From contig JACJXX010000001.1 of assembly GCA_020636435.1 (NCBI GenBank), positions 3,117,001 to 3,181,000 of the forward strand: a stretch of 64,000 nt of DNA, read 5' to 3'. The stretch comes from Lewinellaceae bacterium. GTDB lineage: Bacteria > Bacteroidota > Bacteroidia > Chitinophagales > Saprospiraceae. Made by a program: the position numbers and the translations under genes. Each line of letters begins with the position of its first letter. Positions within the stretch are counted from its first letter, which is position 1. A model generated the notes under the pieces. It had not been told where the DNA came from. It searched no databases and saw only the letters and a list, made by a program, of their open reading frames with translations. Of this stretch, positions 26,601-36,308 are shown piece after piece.

Positions 26601-29406
26601 GCTGCCAGGCATCCAGGCGGTAGGAGCAACAATCCAGATGTTCTACGAAAGCACGCTCAAGGCGGGCGGTAGAGGCATTTTCCAGGTGTTTCAGAGCAGC
26701 CAGTTGTTGTGCCAGACCCGGTGAAATTTTGAATAATTCCAGCGGCAGTTTGATGAGGTCGGTGATATGGTCAGCCACGAGTTTGCCATCTGCTATTCGG
26801 TCGTCATTTTTATACAAAACGGCATAACGGCTTTCCACCATCTGATCCTGATACGTCATGTGCAGATAGGGTTGCTCGGTGCGCACAAATTGAGCCTGCT
26901 GCTGAGTGAAAACTTCGGCAGCTTCATGGAGCTTAACGGCGGTGTCAAAATACCCTTGTTCGAGTGCAAATTTGAGGAAAGCATAGAGCAAAGCCGAGGG
27001 CTTTGTCGTCAACCCGGTGCCCTTTCGTACGGCATCCAGGGAAGTATTGGAAGCTTCTATCAGCGCCGTGATATAATTTTTGCCATCCTCGGTATATGGC
27101 CCAATCGGACTGGTTTCTGAAAGCGGAACTGTGTCGATCAACACTTTGTGTTCCCAGCTATTGTCCAGGCCGTATAATTTACTGAGCAAAGGAAAAGATT
27201 TTAGTCCTTCCTCGCCGAAAGCTTGATAGCCCAGGTCTTCCAGTAGTTGAAATGCCGTACCGAATTCCATTTTATCAAAACCCTGCTGTACCTGCCCTAA
27301 GGGCAAATTAAGTACCATATAGGAATAAAGCATTTCCAGGGTTTGCAAATAGCGGTAGTAAAATTCTGCGGAATTGGAATGTAACCCTACAATGTCCAGC
27401 AATTGTTGATGAGTTTGCTCCGGATTTTCAGCGCTGACATGGGGTACGCTTGGCACTATTGAAGTTTTCCAATCTGCTTCAATTTTCTTTAGAACTTCAT
27501 ATAGTTTTCTGATATAAGAAGCAGCCACCGTATTTTTACGTCCGAAATTAAATTCCAGGGTAAAAAGATTGGCAGCAGCCACCTGAGGCTGGGGGTACAT
27601 CCAGCCCAATCGGCTAAAAGCAGTTGTGGGTAGTATACCGTAAGGTTGATTGCCAATTCGAATGGCAGGTACCGCCCCTCTTCCGGAAACAAACATGGAA
27701 AAAAACTGCCTTGTATGGTCTATGGCCTCTTCTTCAAAGACAGGCTTCATCATGGCATCCATGGCGTAGCCCAGGGTACCGGGCCAGAGCGCCAGATTCA
27801 TATTCAGGGCATCACATTGATCCAGGCCATCGGCGTTTAACACTTTCTGGAAAAAGGCATCGCCCAGTCCGAGCCACTCTCCGAGCCATTGCCCGTCGCG
27901 TTTTTGCTGCCAGTCGCCTGTTGGGGTATAGGCGGGTTTTTGTTTAAAATACAAGTCGAAAGTAGCTTCAGGATCATCCAGGTCACTAAAGCCAGATCGT
28001 TCTTTTTCGGTATTATTGGTGGGTGTTCCCTGTGGGATAATACCCAATCCTTTTGGACTAAAATAGTGATGCTGGAATAATTCATTGACTTCCTTGCTGC
28101 CTCCTTCTTCGGTTTCATCGGCACTGAGTCGGACACCGAGCACAAACAGGCGGTCAAAGCCCGACTGCGTCGTTCTGTTCAAATTAACCCGAAAACCCAT
28201 CCCCTTTTTTACGGCATCTTCAAAGTCGATAATCCACTTCAACTCCTCTGGAATGTCGAGATCACCCGACTCGGTAGGGCTAAAATTATTTTCCTTTCCG
28301 GCATTGGGATCAAAGCCTACCTGTAAGGGCGAAGGAATGTAATTGCCCAGTTGTTCGAGCACTTTTTCGCCATTTTTATAGCCAAGCAGTACAAAACGTT
28401 CCGGCCCCATCATCATTCGGGCCGGTTGTGACCAGGAATTGGATTTTCCGGTAATATCCAGAGAATCGGGTAGCAGTACCAGTGCGACTTCCAGATCGGC
28501 ATCTTCCCGCTTGAGCCCGGAAGGCAGCGGATCGTAAAAGTTGATCGGCAGGAATTTTTCAATAACGCTGTCCGCATTGGGGAAAGCATTTTTAATTTGA
28601 TTGACCTGCTCTTCATTTTTTCCGGCAAACCAGAGGTTTTTGAAAAAATCAAAGATGGCATTTTGATCAGCCACAATACTGTCGTCTTCAGTGGCGATAG
28701 TCAGAATAATAGTGTTTTCAGTATTGCGGATTGGGAAAACAGAACCCGGTTGAGGGGCAACCGTGTCTGACTGAACGATCCAGGCAGCGCGGCCGGCTCC
28801 TTCGATATTGACGAGGAAGGCCCAGGCGGCTTTTTGGCGTTCGAGGGTTTCGGGGTCGGGGTTGTTTTCATCTGTAATTTGGCCGGCGGCGTAAAATTCT
28901 GCCCAAAAGCGAGCGGCATTCCTGATTTCCTGGTCGGAAAGTTGCGGATCGAAGGAATCTACCAGGCAGGTATCCGGATAGATGCGTACCCACATCTGGG
29001 GTACGGCTCTGTCGGAATTGGAACCGGTAACAGTTTTAAATCGCGTTTCCAGTCTTACCGGGAATAGCAAAAATGGTGTTGTATTTTTAAAATGCTGGTT
29101 GAGTTGTTCGCGGGGGTCGGTCAGGGATTCAAAATCGAAGTACAATCCACCCAATTCTTCCGATAAATTGGTGAACCGGCCTTTATTGGCCTCCACTTCA
29201 CTGTTGAGTTTTCTCATCCGGGCATCAATCTGTCTGACTTCCTCCTGGTAAGCTGTATTATCGGGATTTTTCTTTCGCTCCAGCGCCTTTTTTTGACGCT
29301 CCAATAGTTTTAGTTGCTCTGTAGCGGCGAAAAGCTGTAGCCGGACGGTTTCATGTTCTGACCGCTTTTTATTGAGTGCTTCGCGTTGAGGAATAAATTC
29401 AGCCAT
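23686..29406 (-). CDS. Giant uncharacterised protein (1906 aa) of the operon
   Basis: Residues 8-85 form a charged coiled coil (QLKLLERQKKALERKK). It is followed by a block LLFPVRLETRF (113-123) and MWVRIYPD (138-145), which I recognise as the start of a family of very large hypothetical proteins in several phyla. The remainder is mostly alpha-helical with a second block GNQPYGILPTTAFSRLGWM near residue 600 and a helical repeat-like stretch up to the C-terminal beta-rich part. No signal peptide, no membrane helix, no catalytic motif seen. Neighbours are 14 and 21 bp away. Cytoplasmic scaffold or carrier subunit is a guess only. Confidence 0.9.
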   Translation of the reverse strand: MAEFIPQREALNKKRSEHETVRLQLFAATEQLKLLERQKKALERKKNPDNTAYQEEVRQIDARMRKLNSEVEANKGRFTNLSEELGGLYFDFESLTDPREQLNQHFKNTTPFLLFPVRLETRFKTVTGSNSDRAVPQMWVRIYPDTCLVDSFDPQLSDQEIRNAARFWAEFYAAGQITDENNPDPETLERQKAAWAFLVNIEGAGRAAWIVQSDTVAPQPGSVFPIRNTENTIILTIATEDDSIVADQNAIFDFFKNLWFAGKNEEQVNQIKNAFPNADSVIEKFLPINFYDPLPSGLKREDADLEVALVLLPDSLDITGKSNSWSQPARMMMGPERFVLLGYKNGEKVLEQLGNYIPSPLQVGFDPNAGKENNFSPTESGDLDIPEELKWIIDFEDAVKKGMGFRVNLNRTTQSGFDRLFVLGVRLSADETEEGGSKEVNELFQHHYFSPKGLGIIPQGTPTNNTEKERSGFSDLDDPEATFDLYFKQKPAYTPTGDWQQKRDGQWLGEWLGLGDAFFQKVLNADGLDQCDALNMNLALWPGTLGYAMDAMMKPVFEEEAIDHTRQFFSMFVSGRGAVPAIRIGNQPYGILPTTAFSRLGWMYPQPQVAAANLFTLEFNFGRKNTVAASYIRKLYEVLKKIEADWKTSIVPSVPHVSAENPEQTHQQLLDIVGLHSNSAEFYYRYLQTLEMLYSYMVLNLPLGQVQQGFDKMEFGTAFQLLEDLGYQAFGEEGLKSFPLLSKLYGLDNSWEHKVLIDTVPLSETSPIGPYTEDGKNYITALIEASNTSLDAVRKGTGLTTKPSALLYAFLKFALEQGYFDTAVKLHEAAEVFTQQQAQFVRTEQPYLHMTYQDQMVESRYAVLYKNDDRIADGKLVADHITDLIKLPLELFKISPGLAQQLAALKHLENASTARLERAFVEHLDCCSYRLDAWQQGLIRLQLMLMRNNQPQVVEEEGEEQDLNIKKGIYVGAFGWLENVKPETDKILEPVEVPEELKEDFTKNYVRDEANAGYIHAPSVNHAVSAAVLRNAFLSNGKEDNNSELAVNLSSERVRLALSLIEGIQNGQSLAALLGYKFERILHDQQNLKDKGIDNYIYALRKNFSLNANRIKDTDVNNDPSVDPDTIPISAIEARNVLHGKKLINHVRKQATSANKSYPFGLPTSKLPSADAEITAAINAALDVIMNMEDAIADLAMAESVHQVCIGNYDRAAGVLETYSNGSYPQTPDIISTPRSGPTVTHRIGIPFDFVPTIPYNSDHPRKSAEPSLNQWLANMMPDPDDVQCLCRYTDRTDNATKETWISLQTLGFSPIDLLYLLNHTGQAALTRIDDRLIHYIYKNLTPRLDTHLVLEYIERPTDAGKYSLFEIMSLVRSLRALVLQSPNLKPTDISISSEASSTQRTTITLDKLRVENVINDLNTYLDNDFTSRVLNVLNALPAEPDELAAENIRLNVDNYLTEMIINLDHLGRFGLAQTGFGNLYNWRQETTNRLRKKVDVVIDRLTEKETEYNALETVFDPLAPDAIEQLQKMERLISATDTDPAIIDLPAVQAKKGLFDNKLNGLKGIIQPNTITGVFVLLNNFRTQVADLGDYDVLQVDLSDEERRIVRFVLDDLQPRAQGLYDLAKKQTKAAADLLVDLETLDAETQIKNIETAAKAIFGEEFRLIPRYDLEAQQSFELQNVWDNTDLLDYLKNQHNPKYLDPAEDWLHGTARVREKMHHAENCFFLREVFDLDESKFAIHPVQLPFQTENYHWLALPFPEETDLRDGEHLLYTALTPIGAAAPGYACGLLIDEWTEVIPTEKETTGLSFHYDRPNSEAPQTMLLVTPSQLEGNWQWDDLVDALHFTLDSARIRAVEPAQVDKTPYARYLPALISPVTRHPITMAMYIADLPLKATTTISNIEPIS

Positions 29407-29427
29407 TTCTTCTTTTTGGGTTGTGGG

Positions 29428-32400
29428 TTAATCTGTTTTGGGCAACATTTCCGAAGCGTGTACTGCTACGAGTACCGGCACCTGGTAAAGAATATAGGCC
29501 AAATCAGCGGCGTCTACCTGTTTGCCATTCGTATTCCATTTGATTTGTATATCTTCATCATGTTGTTCCTGAAAACCGTCCGGTATTTGGGTCCCTCCCG
29601 GAATGGGATGCGTTATGTCAACGGGCGGAGCGGGATTTACATCAATGACACCGCTGCCAGGAAGTACTTCTGTCCAGGAGATATCATTCCAGGTCAGGTT
29701 GGGGTCGTCATCTACATCGGCCTTAGGCACATCGAAACCGAAGCGGGGTTCACCGGGAATTTCCTTGAGAACGAAAAACCAGCCTGCATTTTGCAGCGTT
29801 GGTGTTTCAGGATCACTATCGCCCTTAGCCTCTTCGATATCCAGTTTGAAGCCGAAAAAGGTAATATCGGGTTTGACTTCGGCCTTGTACAAGGGGGTGC
29901 GAATAATATCAAATGAAGGATTTTGAGCATCACCCTCTGCGGGTTTGTACAAATCTCTGGCTTTGGTTTTATCAAAAGTGGAATCTGTATCTGATTTGTT
30001 TTCCCACACGGCCTTATGGGCATAAACTACGGTATTGGGGTATTTTTTGAGGAGTTCGCCCCGTATCACTAAAACGACTTCTTCGGTAGCGGGTTTTCCG
30101 GGTTTCTGGCGATGGTCGTGGCTGCCCAGGTCGCTAAATTTTGACCAGAGGTGCAGCTTGGGAATATCGCGGTACATCTCCCTTATTTGCTCTTCTGTTT
30201 TGCCGGCATGGTCGGCGTCATCCGTTTTGAGCAGGGTGCTCACATCCCAGAATTGACGGAAGTAACTACCTCGCTGATCGGTGGGATATTCGCGCCAAAG
30301 CAATTCTCTTGCCATTTCGTGATTGAGCCCAACCATATACGCTTCAATAAACTTCTGATTGGTTTCGAGCAGGGTAATGCTGTTGTATTCTATGAGGTTG
30401 ATATTGGGCAATAGCAGCTCGGAAGAAATATCAGCCAGGGGTTTATACATGGGCAGATCAAAAATGGGATAGGCCATGGGCTCTGTAAAAAACTCTACAC
30501 TCAATTGTGCCCTGATCCATTCCGGAATTTGTATCTGTGCCCAGGTCCATTTCGGGATGGTCACTTCCGGGTCCAGTTTTTCTATGACGAGGTCAGTGAC
30601 CTGCGATACGCTAATCGGATTAAATGGCTTGGGTTCGGGGATGGTGGTGCGGGTAACTTCCACCATTTCGAATACGTCTTTCAGTCCGGCCTTAAAGAGG
30701 ATGGCATCCTTGCTATCCGTATTGCCTCCACGACTGGGTTGAAAATTGCTGCCAATGGGTTCAAGCCGAAAATCGGAGCTTTTGGGCAGATTATCTACCA
30801 CATCCGGTTTTTGATTTTCCGGTTTGATCGAATCGGCTACCTGCAAGCTTTTTTTCCATTGTTGTAATAGCCGGAAAAAATAAATGGCTGCTGCCGTAAC
30901 GACCAATCCAATACCCCATGCCAATGTGCTGGCGTTAAGTAGTAGGAGTATGATCAAAAGTACCACAGCCAATACAATTATCAGCCAGGGTAGCCAGGGC
31001 ATTTTTCGCAACCAGTCGAGCAAAATACCGGGAGCAGTAGCCGGTTCGAAGTTGGTGCCGACTTCTGTAGCCGAAGGTAATTCCGGAGCGATTACTTTTG
31101 GGGGAGAAACCACGATTTCGCCCGTACTCAATTTGCCGACCAGGGCCTCGGGCCGAAAATCTCCACCAGGTGTTTTTTGTTTTAAATCTTTGATGAAACG
31201 CCCTCTCGGGCGGGTAATGCGACGCATGGGTGCTGAAACCACAGCATTGGGCAGCACACTTTCCCGCACGGTATGGAAAACCGTGCTGCTATCCATCAGG
31301 ATGCGGCTTTGCACCGGTGCAGTAATCATAAATGCCTTTTCCGGATTGACCGCAGCCATATCCTTCAGGTATTTTTCATGCCAGATGCCCGCAGCGGCCT
31401 GAGCCATCTGAGCAAAGCGAATTTGCCGGATGGCTTTTAGTACATCGCCGACCTGTTTCCAGGCAGCGTCCATATATTCTTCCTGGTTTTCCTGTATGAC
31501 CCGCGTTCCAAAATGAGCGGGGACGCGGTAGCGCGGATCAAGGTTGAGCTCGTTGATCCAGTTATAATCATGATGAATCGGATTGTCATCGCGATCCGTC
31601 AGGACCCGTTCTATCATGGCATGCCATCGGCCGTAGATGGGTGGAGTGATCAACGGATCGGCATCATCATTTGGGTCGATGGGCAGCTCGGCATTGGTAT
31701 TGGCATCTTCCGGCGCCTGATAACTGTAATCATCCGCAAGGTTTAGGAAGGCGGCAATTTGCTTTTGAAAGGGATGCGGCAATCGATCCGCCCCCCATCC
31801 ATCCAGAGTGTCGAGCTTGTCTTTTTCATCCTGAGGGAGAGTTTTGCGTGGCACTTGCAGCGCTCCGCCCAGCCTGAGGATACCTTCCAGATCGAGATCG
31901 GGAGCTTCTTCCCATTCCAGGTTGGCACCGGGTTTGGTCATATCCATATCGCGGCGACCAACGCGCAAATCAGCGGGCTTTGGTGTGAGTAGCCGGACGA
32001 GGTATTCAAAATCGCCGGTAGAGCCGGTGTTGAATTGCCAGCGGTAGTAAATCGGGAATTCGGCCGGGCTGGCACCATCCCATGCGATAGCAGGCCCGGC
32101 AGCACTTATATTCTCCGGGGTATCCCCTATTCCCGCCAGGCGGCCACTTTCAAAGGCCGGAATCAGGAAGGCGTGGTATTTGGTGTTTTCATCCAGTTTT
32201 CGGGGACAGATGAGCCGGGAATAGGCACAATCCGGATTATCATTGAGTGCATTTTGCAGATTGTCGAGGACGGATTCCATACCGGATGGGTCATCCTCTA
32301 AGGTTTTGTTGACCAGTTCTTTATTCACATGGACATGTGCCCAGGCCCACAACTGATTGGCTTTTGGGAAAATGTTTTCGGCCGATACGCCTTTTAGCGT

Positions 32401-32814
32401 GAAATAGGACAAGGGGCGATTGAGCAGGTTTTTGCCTTCTTCAAATTCTCCCTCCTTGAGTACTACCAATGCCAGCCAGGGCTTCAGGCGATGCGCGGCC
32501 TCCGGTTCAAGGGGGGTATATCGCCAGGGAAAATCTTCATCATAAAAATCAATATAAGCGACGTAATTGGGTTCGAAATTAGTAATCCAGTTAAGCGGAT
32601 CAGTTTTTAAAACCCCTCTTACATCGATACCGACAATATCTCCGGGGCCATACAATTCTACATCTCTGGGCGATAAATCGGAGAAGATTGCTCCGCCATC
32701 ACCTTCCGCTTTTAGGTTGACCGTATAGACTCCTCTGGAACCACCGGTATTTTTTAAGCTGTTGGCAATGCCTTGTCGTAAGTAGGGTAGAAAACTATAG
32801 GTTGCGATACTCAT
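29428..32814 (-). CDS. Giant uncharacterised protein with central membrane hairpin (1128 aa)
   Basis: The start at 32814 gives MSIATYSFLPYLRQGI, which resembles the N-terminus of related hypothetical proteins. Further family-like blocks are YGPGDIVGID and NFEPNYVAYIDFYDEDFPWRY. Two adjacent hydrophobic helices lie near residues 630-680 (WLPWLIIVLAVVLLIILLLL and WGIGLVVTAAAIYFF), so the protein is anchored in a membrane with both large domains on the same side. The C-terminal domain has VVLVIRGELLKKYPNTVVYA. Function unknown. It lies 73 bp downstream of the DUF6603 gene and 21 bp upstream of the 1906-aa gene. Confidence 0.9.
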   Translation of the reverse strand: MSIATYSFLPYLRQGIANSLKNTGGSRGVYTVNLKAEGDGGAIFSDLSPRDVELYGPGDIVGIDVRGVLKTDPLNWITNFEPNYVAYIDFYDEDFPWRYTPLEPEAAHRLKPWLALVVLKEGEFEEGKNLLNRPLSYFTLKGVSAENIFPKANQLWAWAHVHVNKELVNKTLEDDPSGMESVLDNLQNALNDNPDCAYSRLICPRKLDENTKYHAFLIPAFESGRLAGIGDTPENISAAGPAIAWDGASPAEFPIYYRWQFNTGSTGDFEYLVRLLTPKPADLRVGRRDMDMTKPGANLEWEEAPDLDLEGILRLGGALQVPRKTLPQDEKDKLDTLDGWGADRLPHPFQKQIAAFLNLADDYSYQAPEDANTNAELPIDPNDDADPLITPPIYGRWHAMIERVLTDRDDNPIHHDYNWINELNLDPRYRVPAHFGTRVIQENQEEYMDAAWKQVGDVLKAIRQIRFAQMAQAAAGIWHEKYLKDMAAVNPEKAFMITAPVQSRILMDSSTVFHTVRESVLPNAVVSAPMRRITRPRGRFIKDLKQKTPGGDFRPEALVGKLSTGEIVVSPPKVIAPELPSATEVGTNFEPATAPGILLDWLRKMPWLPWLIIVLAVVLLIILLLLNASTLAWGIGLVVTAAAIYFFRLLQQWKKSLQVADSIKPENQKPDVVDNLPKSSDFRLEPIGSNFQPSRGGNTDSKDAILFKAGLKDVFEMVEVTRTTIPEPKPFNPISVSQVTDLVIEKLDPEVTIPKWTWAQIQIPEWIRAQLSVEFFTEPMAYPIFDLPMYKPLADISSELLLPNINLIEYNSITLLETNQKFIEAYMVGLNHEMARELLWREYPTDQRGSYFRQFWDVSTLLKTDDADHAGKTEEQIREMYRDIPKLHLWSKFSDLGSHDHRQKPGKPATEEVVLVIRGELLKKYPNTVVYAHKAVWENKSDTDSTFDKTKARDLYKPAEGDAQNPSFDIIRTPLYKAEVKPDITFFGFKLDIEEAKGDSDPETPTLQNAGWFFVLKEIPGEPRFGFDVPKADVDDDPNLTWNDISWTEVLPGSGVIDVNPAPPVDITHPIPGGTQIPDGFQEQHDEDIQIKWNTNGKQVDAADLAYILYQVPVLVAVHASEMLPKTD

Positions 32815-32886
32815 AATGTCTGTCTGGTAATTTATAGAATCCTTCCTACTCCCCAAAAAGTTGAGGGTTTCACAAGTTTTTAATAA

Positions 32887-35800
32887 TCAATTCAATACAG
32901 CTTCGAATGCGGGTATTACATGTAGTTCCTCGGACATGGCCGGATTTTTGGCAATTTGCTTATTCATAAAATCGCGGGCCAATGCTTCGTTGGTGAAAAC
33001 GGCTTCTTTGGCAATGGCTTTATTATCTGCCAGTCCGGCAACCACGTAGGCCGGGTCTTTGAATTTAATGGTTTCATCAGGCCCGAATGGCGCCAATTTC
33101 TTTTTATAAGCGTGAGACAATTTGGACTTGCTCACAGCTGCACCACCCAGGAAGTGGGTAAATAGTGTTCCGATTAGCGCAAAGTATTTTCGTACAAAGC
33201 GTTTGAAATTGGTGTCGATGATAATGGTTTCATACCGCACCACCCTACGCACTACCTTGCTGGCACCTAGTTGCCGACCTGAAACGGATAATTCAACCCC
33301 GCCGTCAAAATTCTGGAAGGCTGGCCGGGTGAGCTTTTCATCCTTGCTCAACTCCTGATACTGGGCAATAGCAAATTTCTCCTGTGGTGTATTGCTGGTG
33401 GTACTCAGATCGGCTGTGGTTACTTCAATAGAGAACGTATTGGCATCCTCTGCCTTATTGTTGCCCACTTTGTCGATTTTCAAATTGAGCGGCACGGCCC
33501 GCTGGCTGATTTGCAAGGTGCCCAGCGGGTGCAATACAAGGACATCCTGTTGACTTTCGAGTTTGCGGATGGAAACCAGAAGGTTATTGCCCGAAGGCAG
33601 TTTGGCCTTCCAGTTGTCCACTTTTTCAAATTCAGCTTCGATGAGTGGCAGTACCTTGATAGAAGGCAAGGTGGTATTCTGTGAATCTCCCCAGGTAACG
33701 TCGAAGTTGGCAGAAATACTGATTTCAAACAGCCACAGGTCGATGCTGAGTTTGCCGGTGCCCTTCGCGCGCCAGGGTGTTGGCCCTTCGAGCGATAAGG
33801 AGAGGTGGATACTGAACAGCCCGATTCCGAAAACATTCAGGCTGACGGAGAAGGACATCGATATGATAAATTTGAAAGGCGAAAACTGGAACAGGGCATC
33901 GAAAGCAAAATGACCACTGATGTTTACTACACTAAGCCCCATAAACAATTCCGCCTTTGCACCAAATTGCACGGTGTTGGAGGTAACGGCAAAATAGCAC
34001 TCTACAGAAATGCGCTGCAATGGATTATTTAGCACATCAATGCGCAGGCGTTTCGGATTAGGGAAGGGCAGTGGCGGCGGATTGAATAATGGATGGAACC
34101 CGCCTACGCTCAGAACAAAATTGGAATTGTCACTATAATCCATCAAAAGCCCCATATCGCCTTCCAGCGTCAGGAAGAGGATGCGGGAATCAAAGAGTGA
34201 AGCATAGAACCAGATTCGTTGCTTGTCAAATTCAAGTGCCCCGATAAAGCCCACATTGATGCTGACAATGGCCAGTTCTGCCGTTGGCAGATTGACGCTT
34301 AACACACCAATGATTGCGATATTGCCCGGTATTTCAATGATGATCCCAAAGGAAAGGCTGACCAAAGTAGGTGTACCCCAGCCTATTTTCACCATTGGCC
34401 CGATGAGGAATTTGCCTTCATAGGGCGGGAAGTAGACACGTAAATCGCTGATAATCTTAGGGGCATTTTCAACCGGATTGGGTGGAAACATAATACTGTT
34501 GATCCCCCCGCTGCGAATTCCGGAAGCGATGGCTTCGGGCAACATGGTGCGGTTCAGGCCCAGTAGTCCACCTACACCCAGTAGGGTAAAACCAAAGCCC
34601 AGTTGTATGCCTGTACCAAATTCAGCCGTGATAATCAGCAGCAGGGAAAAGCCCTTCGAGCCATCCGGCATTTTGGTGGTAATCAGGCCAATGGCTTTTA
34701 CGGTAACGATTTCGGCAATCGCCAGTTCGAGTACTCCGGCATATTCTTCCCGGTCAAAATCAAAGAAGAGATAACCGCCGCCTTTGACGATGCCTACATC
34801 GAGGGAAAGCCCTACCCCATTGGGTGGTTTGAATCCAATAGCGAGATCGACGGGCCCCAGATTGCCATCCTGATTGGAAGGGAAGCTCATATCGGCTTTT
34901 ACTCCGATTTGTTCTACTACGGCATTAAGTGGCCCCAAAGCGGCCTTGATATCCAGTGCCAGACTTAATGGAATGGTGCCACGATCAATGCCTATGCCAA
35001 TAGTAAGCGCACTCAGATCGATAGGGCCGAGGCTGATGTGTATAGGCAATTGTATCAACAAAGTACTGCTGCCATAGAAGAATAGTCCGTCTTTGGAAGA
35101 AAAGCCAAAGCCGATATCAAAATCGGATTCCAGTTTGATACTGGACAGAATTTTACTCAGGAATCCATCTCCCTGGCTAAAGTCGACGAAGAGTTTTCCG
35201 CCGTTGACTTCCCCACCAATGGTAAAGCTGCCGCTGGCTTCTTTCTTGATGCTATCCCAGGCAAAGCCCACTCCGGATCGGATGACAAACTCCCGGGCTT
35301 CCAGTCGGCTTCCATCGGCCTGCCCCAGGAGCAGATAGGGTTGTCCACTGGAACTTCCGGCGATCCATTCCAGAAAACCTTCGCCCTGCAGGGAACCGGA
35401 GGGTGGAATAAAAATGAAGTTGCCGTCCGGTTGAATGATGATTTTTACGCCACTTTCCAGGTTGGTATCCAGGACGAACCTGATTTTCCAGTCGTCGAGG
35501 CCATATTCCTCGCTTTCTACATCGACTTTTGTGAGGAGGCTGATTTCCAGTCCTTTTGGGTTAATATCGGTTTTAGGTTTGACTTCCAGAAAAATCGCGT
35601 CGAGGACGGGCGTTGGGCCGCTGTTGTCAAAAATAGCCGGTACGCCACTTTGAGTCAATAATTTTTCGAGGGTTTGCAGCAGTTTTACTCCGGTGAAAGA
35701 ATTTTTCCCCCAATCGTAGAGCGTGCCGAGTTCCTGTTCGGGATTACTGATGAAGTCGGTGAGTTTATCAATTTTTACTTTCCGGGTGGTATAGGTAAAA

Positions 35801-36306
35801 TCCGGGGAGGTATGAGTTTCCCTTTCGATGCCATTGATAAACTCGAGGGCTTCGGCCATACCCGGCGTACCCTCCATATTTTTGACGATCAGGTAGTCGA
35901 GGATATTTCGGGGCAGATCGGCGGCAAAAGCGTTGAGTTCGGAAGCGGAAATACCGGGTAGCGAACCGCCCATGCTACTTAATTCATCCGCTACCGATTT
36001 TATATTTCCTACCAGCGCCTTTATGTTGCCAAAGAGGTCGATGCCCTTACTGGTGATTTGGCCAAAATTTTCGTCTTCGATGGCCTGAATGAGGTCGATG
36101 ATGATTTCGGGCAATTGGAGCGTTTTGTTGACCGTTTGTTTCAGGGCATTGATGAAAGCTGTTTTGGTTTCCAGTTCGGGAGGAAAGTCCATACCCAATT
36201 CCGCAAACAGGGTGCGAATTCGCCCCACCTGAAATTCTTCTTCCAGCGGTTTGAATAAACCGGCCAGTTCAAGGGCTATTGATTCTAAGGTTCCCTGCGC
36301 TGCCAT
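32887..36306 (-). CDS. DUF6603-domain beta-rich giant protein (1139 aa)
   Basis: The first 200 residues are helical. Residues of about 200-960 are a long series of alternating hydrophobic beta strands with glycine turns. They include the family-typical blocks LGFGFTLLGVGGLLGLNRTM, FPPNPVENAPKIISDLRVYF, IGWGTPTLVSLSFGI and SVGGFHPLFNPP, which place it in DUF6603. Such regular amphipathic strands suggest an elongated beta structure with a greasy face; a lipid-binding groove is a speculation. No signal peptide. The gene starts 2 bp after the protease gene stop, so the two are translationally linked. Confidence 0.92.
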   Translation of the reverse strand: MAAQGTLESIALELAGLFKPLEEEFQVGRIRTLFAELGMDFPPELETKTAFINALKQTVNKTLQLPEIIIDLIQAIEDENFGQITSKGIDLFGNIKALVGNIKSVADELSSMGGSLPGISASELNAFAADLPRNILDYLIVKNMEGTPGMAEALEFINGIERETHTSPDFTYTTRKVKIDKLTDFISNPEQELGTLYDWGKNSFTGVKLLQTLEKLLTQSGVPAIFDNSGPTPVLDAIFLEVKPKTDINPKGLEISLLTKVDVESEEYGLDDWKIRFVLDTNLESGVKIIIQPDGNFIFIPPSGSLQGEGFLEWIAGSSSGQPYLLLGQADGSRLEAREFVIRSGVGFAWDSIKKEASGSFTIGGEVNGGKLFVDFSQGDGFLSKILSSIKLESDFDIGFGFSSKDGLFFYGSSTLLIQLPIHISLGPIDLSALTIGIGIDRGTIPLSLALDIKAALGPLNAVVEQIGVKADMSFPSNQDGNLGPVDLAIGFKPPNGVGLSLDVGIVKGGGYLFFDFDREEYAGVLELAIAEIVTVKAIGLITTKMPDGSKGFSLLLIITAEFGTGIQLGFGFTLLGVGGLLGLNRTMLPEAIASGIRSGGINSIMFPPNPVENAPKIISDLRVYFPPYEGKFLIGPMVKIGWGTPTLVSLSFGIIIEIPGNIAIIGVLSVNLPTAELAIVSINVGFIGALEFDKQRIWFYASLFDSRILFLTLEGDMGLLMDYSDNSNFVLSVGGFHPLFNPPPLPFPNPKRLRIDVLNNPLQRISVECYFAVTSNTVQFGAKAELFMGLSVVNISGHFAFDALFQFSPFKFIISMSFSVSLNVFGIGLFSIHLSLSLEGPTPWRAKGTGKLSIDLWLFEISISANFDVTWGDSQNTTLPSIKVLPLIEAEFEKVDNWKAKLPSGNNLLVSIRKLESQQDVLVLHPLGTLQISQRAVPLNLKIDKVGNNKAEDANTFSIEVTTADLSTTSNTPQEKFAIAQYQELSKDEKLTRPAFQNFDGGVELSVSGRQLGASKVVRRVVRYETIIIDTNFKRFVRKYFALIGTLFTHFLGGAAVSKSKLSHAYKKKLAPFGPDETIKFKDPAYVVAGLADNKAIAKEAVFTNEALARDFMNKQIAKNPAMSEELHVIPAFEAVLN

Positions 36307-36308
36307 AG